A stretch of DNA of 64,000 bases from Artemia franciscana (taxonomy: Eukaryota; Arthropoda; Branchiopoda; Anostraca; Artemiidae): assembly GCF_032884065.1 (NCBI RefSeq), contig NC_088867.1, positions 53,898,968 through 53,962,967 of the forward strand, read 5' to 3'. The notes beneath the pieces are model-generated. The model saw nothing but the letters and a program-made list of their open reading frames with translations. It was not told the DNA's origin and searched no databases. A program made the position numbers and the translations under genes. Positions 59,467 to 64,000 of this stretch are shown here, one piece after another; position 1 is the first letter of the stretch, and every line of letters starts with the position of its first letter.

Positions 59467-59720
59467 CTGCTGCTTTCGAAAATGTGTAACTGCATATGGA
59501 GCGCTTTTTCATTAAAAAAAAAAAAAACAACAACAACAACTAATTTCTGATTCTTTCAAACAGTTCGTGGTAAGGAACTGCCAAAACTCTAAACTCTGCT
59601 GCTTTCGAAAATGTGTAACTGCATATGGAGCGCTTTTTCATTAAAAAAAAAAACAAAAAACAACAACAACAACTAATTTCTGATTCTTTCAAACAGTTCG
59701 TGGTAAGGAACTGCCAAAAC
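59467..59720. repeat. 129-bp tandem duplication at the PTR copy O boundary
   Basis: CTGCTGCTTTCGAAAATGTG through an A-run, (CAA)n and the PTR 5' hairpin to CCAAAACTCTAAA is present at 59467-59595 and again from 59596. The copies are almost identical; the A-run differs in length and composition. Confidence 0.85.
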
Positions 59721-60277
59721 TCTAAAAACGGAATTTTGATACCAGTAGTTGCATCAAAAGAATCGCATTATAATGCTGATTTTGAACATACAAGTTTCAT
59801 CAAGTTTAGTCTTACCCATCAAAAGTTACGAGCCTGAGAAAATTTGCCTTATTTAAGAAAATAGGGGGAAACACCCCTTAAAATTCATAGAATCTTAACG
59901 AAAATCACACCATCAGATTCAGCGTATCAGAGAATCCTGCTGTACAAGTTTCAAGCTCCTATCTACAAAAATATGGAATTTTGTATTTTTTGCCAGAAGA
60001 CAGATCACGGATGCGTGTTTATTTTTATTTTTATTTTTTTATTTATTTATTTTTCCAGTGGTCATCAGTATCATCCCAGTGGTCCTAGAATTTTGCAAGA
60101 TGGTTCATTCGAACGGAAATGGAACGCTCATTTTTTTCCCTAAGTCATCGGATCAAAATTCTGAGATAGCCATTTTATTCAGCATAGCCGAAAAACCTAA
60201 TAACTATGTCTTTGGGGACGACTTACTCCCCCCAGTCCCCGTTGGAGGGGCTGCAAGTTACAAACTTTGACCAGTGT
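59689..60277 (+). mobile_element. PTR copy O, left part (host of nested copy P)
   Basis: TC-hairpin start and body to GACCAGTGT at 60277, where copy P interrupts it. The rest of O resumes at 62022. Confidence 0.85.
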
Positions 60278-62021
60278 TCAAACAGTTCGTGGTAACGAAC
60301 TGTAGTAAGGAGCGACCCGGCTCAATAGTAACCAAAACTCTAAAAAATTGAATTTTGATATCAATAGCTACATCAAAAGAATTGCATTTTAATGCTGATT
60401 TTAAATATATAAGTTTTGTCAAGTTTAGTCTTACCCATCAAAAGTTACGAGCCTGAGAAAATTTGCCTTATTTTGGAAAATAGGGGGAAACACCCCTTAA
60501 AAGTCATAAGATCTTAACGAAAATGACACCATCAGATTCAGTGTATCAGAGAACCCTACTGTAGAAGTTTCAAGCTCCTATCTACAAAAATGTGGAATTT
60601 TGTATTTTTTGCCAGAAGACAAATCACGGGTGCGTGTTTATTTGTTGTTTTTTTTTTGTTTTTTTTTTCTTTTCCCCAGGGGTCATCGTATCGACCAAGA
60701 GGTCCTAGAATGTCGCAAGAGGGCTCATTCTAACGGAAATGAAAAGTTCTAGTGCCCTTTTTAAGTGACCAAAAAAATTGGAGGGCATCTAGGCCCCCTC
60801 CCACGCTCATGTTTTTCCCAATATCAACGGATCAATATTTTGAGATAGCCATTTTGTTCAACATAGTCGAAAACCATAATAACTATGTCTTTGGGGATGA
60901 CTTACTCCCCCACAATCCCTGGGGGAGGGGCTGCAAGTTACAAACTTTGACCAGTGTTTACATATAGTAATGGTTAATGGGAAGTGTACAGACGTTTTCA
61001 GGGGGATTTTATTCAGGGGGCTGAGGAGAGGGGGCTATGTTGGAGGATCTTTCCTTGGAGGAATCTGTCATGGGGGAAGAAAAATTCAATGACAAGGGCG
61101 CAGGATTCTCTAGCATTACTATAAGAAAACAATGAAAAATAAACATGAAAACGTTTTTTCAAATGAAAGGAAGAAGTAGCATTGAAACTTAAAACGAACA
61201 GAGATTATTACGCATATGAGGGGTTCTAAAAATACTTTAGAATAAAGAGCGAGGTATTTAGGAGGAGATAAATACCTTGCTCTTTATGCTAAAGTATTTT
61301 TAGTAATTTCAACTATTTATTCTACGGCCTTTCTGATTCAGGGGTCATTCTTAAAGAATTGGGACAAAACTTACGATTTAGTGTAAAGAGCGAGGTATTA
61401 ACGAGGGTACAAACCCCCTCGTATACATAATAAAAATATAAGGTTATGAAAGTTTGTTACGTAAGTTAATTCTTAAGTTACGTATATTTTTTACTAATAA
61501 AAACGTTCGTTAAAAATTAAAAGTTCTAGTTGCCTTTTTAAGCAACCAAAAAATTCGAGGGCAACTAGGCCTCCTTCTCCACCCCTTATTTCTCAAAATC
61601 GTCTGATCAAAACTAAGAGAAAGCCGATTAGCCAAAAAAAGAATTAATATACAAATTTCATTTTAATAATTTAAGTGCGGAGAGCCAAAACCAAACATGC
61701 ATTAGTTCAAAAACGTTCAGAAATTAAATAAAAAAAACTAATTTTTTTAGCTGAAAGTAAGGAGTGACATTAAAACTTAAAACGAACAGAAATTACTCCG
61801 TATATAAAATGAGTTGTCCCCTCCGCAACCCCTCGCTCTTTACGCTAAAGTTTGACTCTTTGCCACAATTCTACTTTTTAAAACAATTAAAAGCTTTAGC
61901 GTAAAGAGCGAGGGGTTGCGGAGGGGACAACTCATTTCATATACGGAGTAATTTCTGTTCGTTTTAAGTTTTAATGTCGCTCCTTACTTTCAGCTAAAAA
62001 AATTAGTTTTATTTTATTTAA
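60278..62021 (+). mobile_element. PTR element copy P, full length, nested in O
   Basis: A 1744-bp copy: TC-hairpin start, internal snap-back hairpin at 61226-61303, and a palindrome at about 61728-62021 ending TTTATTTAA. Its arms share the private GAGTTGTCC/GGACAACTC change. Removing it joins GACCAGTGT to TTACATACAGTAATGG, which reproduces the uninterrupted PTR text seen in copies A and B. Confidence 0.9.
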
Positions 62022-62642
62022 TTACATACAGTAATGGTTATTGTAAAGTATACAGACGTTTTCAGGGGGATTTGGTAATTGGGGGGAGGTTGAGAAGAAG
62101 GGGTTATGTGGGGGGGAACTTTCTATGGAGGAATTTGTCATGGAGGAAGAAAATTTCCATCATGGGGGCGCAGGATTTTCTAGCATTATTTAAAAAAACA
62201 ATGACAAAATAAACATGAAAAAGTATTTTCAAGTGAAAGTAAGGAGCTGCAATGAAACTTAAAACGAACAGAAAATATTACGCATATAAGGGATTCACCT
62301 CCTCCTAATACCTCACTCTTTACGGTAAGGTACTTTTAGTAATTTCAACTATTTATTCTACGGCCTTTGTGATTCAGGGGTCATTCTTAAGGAATTGGGA
62401 GAAAATTTAAGCTTTAGTACAAAAAGCGAGGTATTGACGAGTGGGCGAACTAAGAAAAACATACGAACATGGAAGTCCGTTACGTAAGCTAATTCCTAAG
62501 TTACTCCTCCCCCACTCCTTTCTTCTCAGAATCGTTCGATCAAAACTATGAGAAATTCATTTAGCCAAAGAAATAAATATACAAATTTCGTTTTAATTAT
62601 TCATTTGTGGAGAGCCGAAATCAAAGCATGCATTAAATCAAA
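62022..62642 (+). mobile_element. PTR copy O, right part
   Basis: Resumes at TTACATACAGTAATGGTTATT and runs through the middle block (without the extra snap-back hairpin) to GCATGCATTAAATCAAAAA at 62642. It then stops before the terminal palindrome, with a deletion near 62448-62500. Confidence 0.85.
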
Positions 62643-63400
62643 AACCCCCTTCGAAGTTTATACGACCACCCTTTTCATAAAAACCGTGTATGCCCTCAGG
62701 GCATAATTTAAAACCCTTGCGCAGAAGACTTTGGGAGGGGGGAAGATTGTCATCCTCAAGAACGTAATATTTAGACCTATCAACTACGTTGAACTAAATG
62801 GCTATCTCCAAATTTTGATTTAATGTGTATTAGGAAATGGTGGACACGAGGGAGGGGGATTGTTGCCTTCCAATCACTTTTGACAATTGAAAAGGGCACT
62901 ATACCTTGTAATTTCCAATCGAATACGCCCTTTTCGAAGTTTCTACGACAGCAAATGGCAATCACAAATTTCTATCAGATGCATATCGGGAAGATACGAC
63001 GTTTGACGAGGGGGTAGGATAACTGCCCTCCAATCACTTTGACTCTTAACAAGGGCACTAGAACATCGGATTAACAATCCAATAAGCCCACTCTTTTTAT
63101 GACAACCTTACATACCCCCAGGGCATAACTTGCAATCCTTACCCTGAGGAATGTGGAAGAGGGGAGGTCATCCTCAGAGACGCAATTTCCGGACCTTCCA
63201 ACTACGGAAAAAAAAGAGGTATCAACAAATATTGACTGGTTATGTTTGGGGAAATGATTGGCGTGTGAGAGGAACTAGTTGCTCTCCAATCACTTTCGAA
63301 AATTAAAAAAGACGCTAGCCCTTCAATTTCCAATCAAGTGAGCTCTTTTCGAAGTTTCTACGACAGCTCCTTCTGTACGAAGTGCCCTGACTTAAAAAAA
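62643..63400. repeat. Diverged tandem repeat, distant PTR-body relative
   Basis: The block CTTTTCGAAGTTTCTACGAC occurs near 62649, 62935 and 63348; CCTCCAATCACTTT-like blocks near 62868, 63028 and 63284; and CCCAGGGCATAA-like blocks near 62695 and 63118. AAAAGGGCACTA and ATTTCCAATC echo the PTR body. No hairpin termini. Confidence 0.6.
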
Positions 63401-64000
63401 AACAATGTGTCCGCATCGCTCATTACTTAGGCAGTGCTATTACGCTTCCTATGATTATTATTTATTATTTTAGGGGCACTTCACATAGAAGGATGTTCGT
63501 ACAAACTTCGTTTGGTGAATGAGGTAGTGAATGAGGTGGCTTTAAGATTCCAAAGTGATCGGAGGGCAACTTGCCCCTCCCCGCCCTTTTTTTTACCAAA
63601 TCTGTCGGATAAAAAATTTTGAGATAACTTTTGTTAAAAATAGTTCAAAGATCAAATAACAAAAACTCTGGGTAAACTTACCCCTCCCCCCCATGTGTCG
63701 GGGGCAGACGTTTTAAGTTATGCTCGGGAGCATATATGGTTCCTAGGAAAGGGGTGCTCTTATAAACTTCAGTGGTGGCTCATTTGATTGAAAATTGAAA
63801 GTTCTAGTTTATTTTTAAGAGCCAGAAGAGATCGAAGGGCAATTAGACCCCCTCGGCCTTTTTTCTCCATACCTATCAGATAAAAATTGACACAGTAATA
63901 GTTTAAATCCACCGTCGGGGTGCTTCCTCCTTTGATGTTTAATTATGTACATTTTGGTATTCTCAGGACTTTTTATGGGTGATCTCCAACTTAATGAATT
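63401..64000. other. Decayed repeat sequence, no gene
   Basis: PTR-body-like words recur (GATCGGAGGGCAACTTG, TTTTGAGATAA, GAAAGTTCTAG) without termini. It is probably a continuation of the diverged family. Confidence 0.4.

Overview
This is a repeat-rich, AT-rich animal genomic window. It carries one clearly recognisable host gene, a four-exon Hmx-class homeobox gene on the minus strand. The ATG is at 48781 and the stop at 15722, so the coding span is about 33 kb with introns of roughly 21, 4 and 6 kb. All exon joins are in phase, the splice signals are canonical, and the predicted protein has 386 residues. The large introns, tRNA-derived SINE, RTE-like LINE and hAT elements fit an invertebrate, and I would guess an arthropod. 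The sequence alone does not fix the species. A possible last exon of a second gene lies on the plus strand at 2863-2919.

Most of the rest is mobile DNA. The dominant component is one non-coding family, called here PTR (palindrome-tailed repeat). Full copies are about 1.69-1.75 kb. One end starts TC and carries a 9-bp-stem hairpin. The other end is a near-perfect palindrome of about 300 bp closing with an AT-rich TTTAA. Summing the intervals listed here, PTR sequence covers about 27 kb, or roughly two fifths of the window, in both orientations. It occurs as full copies, head-to-tail pairs, nested insertions, internally deleted derivatives and isolated palindrome arms. I find no ORF that could belong to it. 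A nested insertion (60278-62021 inside an older copy) shows clean ends with no target-site duplication beyond an ambiguous 1 bp. Arms of the terminal palindrome share copy-specific changes, and one subfamily has gained an extra 78-bp snap-back hairpin. Together these make PTR the best candidate for an undescribed system here.

Layout: 1-2.8 kb, a decayed non-LTR reverse transcriptase; 2.86-3.3 kb, the possible terminal exon and 3'UTR; 3.8-4.5 kb, a tandem repeat split by a tRNA-Ser-like SINE; 4.5-8.9 kb, RTE-like LINE copies, including one with a long open frame and a 16-bp target duplication; 9.0-13.2 kb, two full PTR copies; 13.2-15.7 kb, no recognised gene; 15.7-48.8 kb, Hmx, whose introns hold PTR copies, a hAT transposase fossil, a hAT MITE with a perfect 8-bp duplication, microsatellites and a 290-bp-period tandem array; 48.8-62.6 kb, more PTR and one LINE fragment; 62.6-64 kb, a diverged tandem repeat.

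Nothing here forms an operon or pathway. Hmx is the only gene whose role can be named: a DNA-binding transcription factor.
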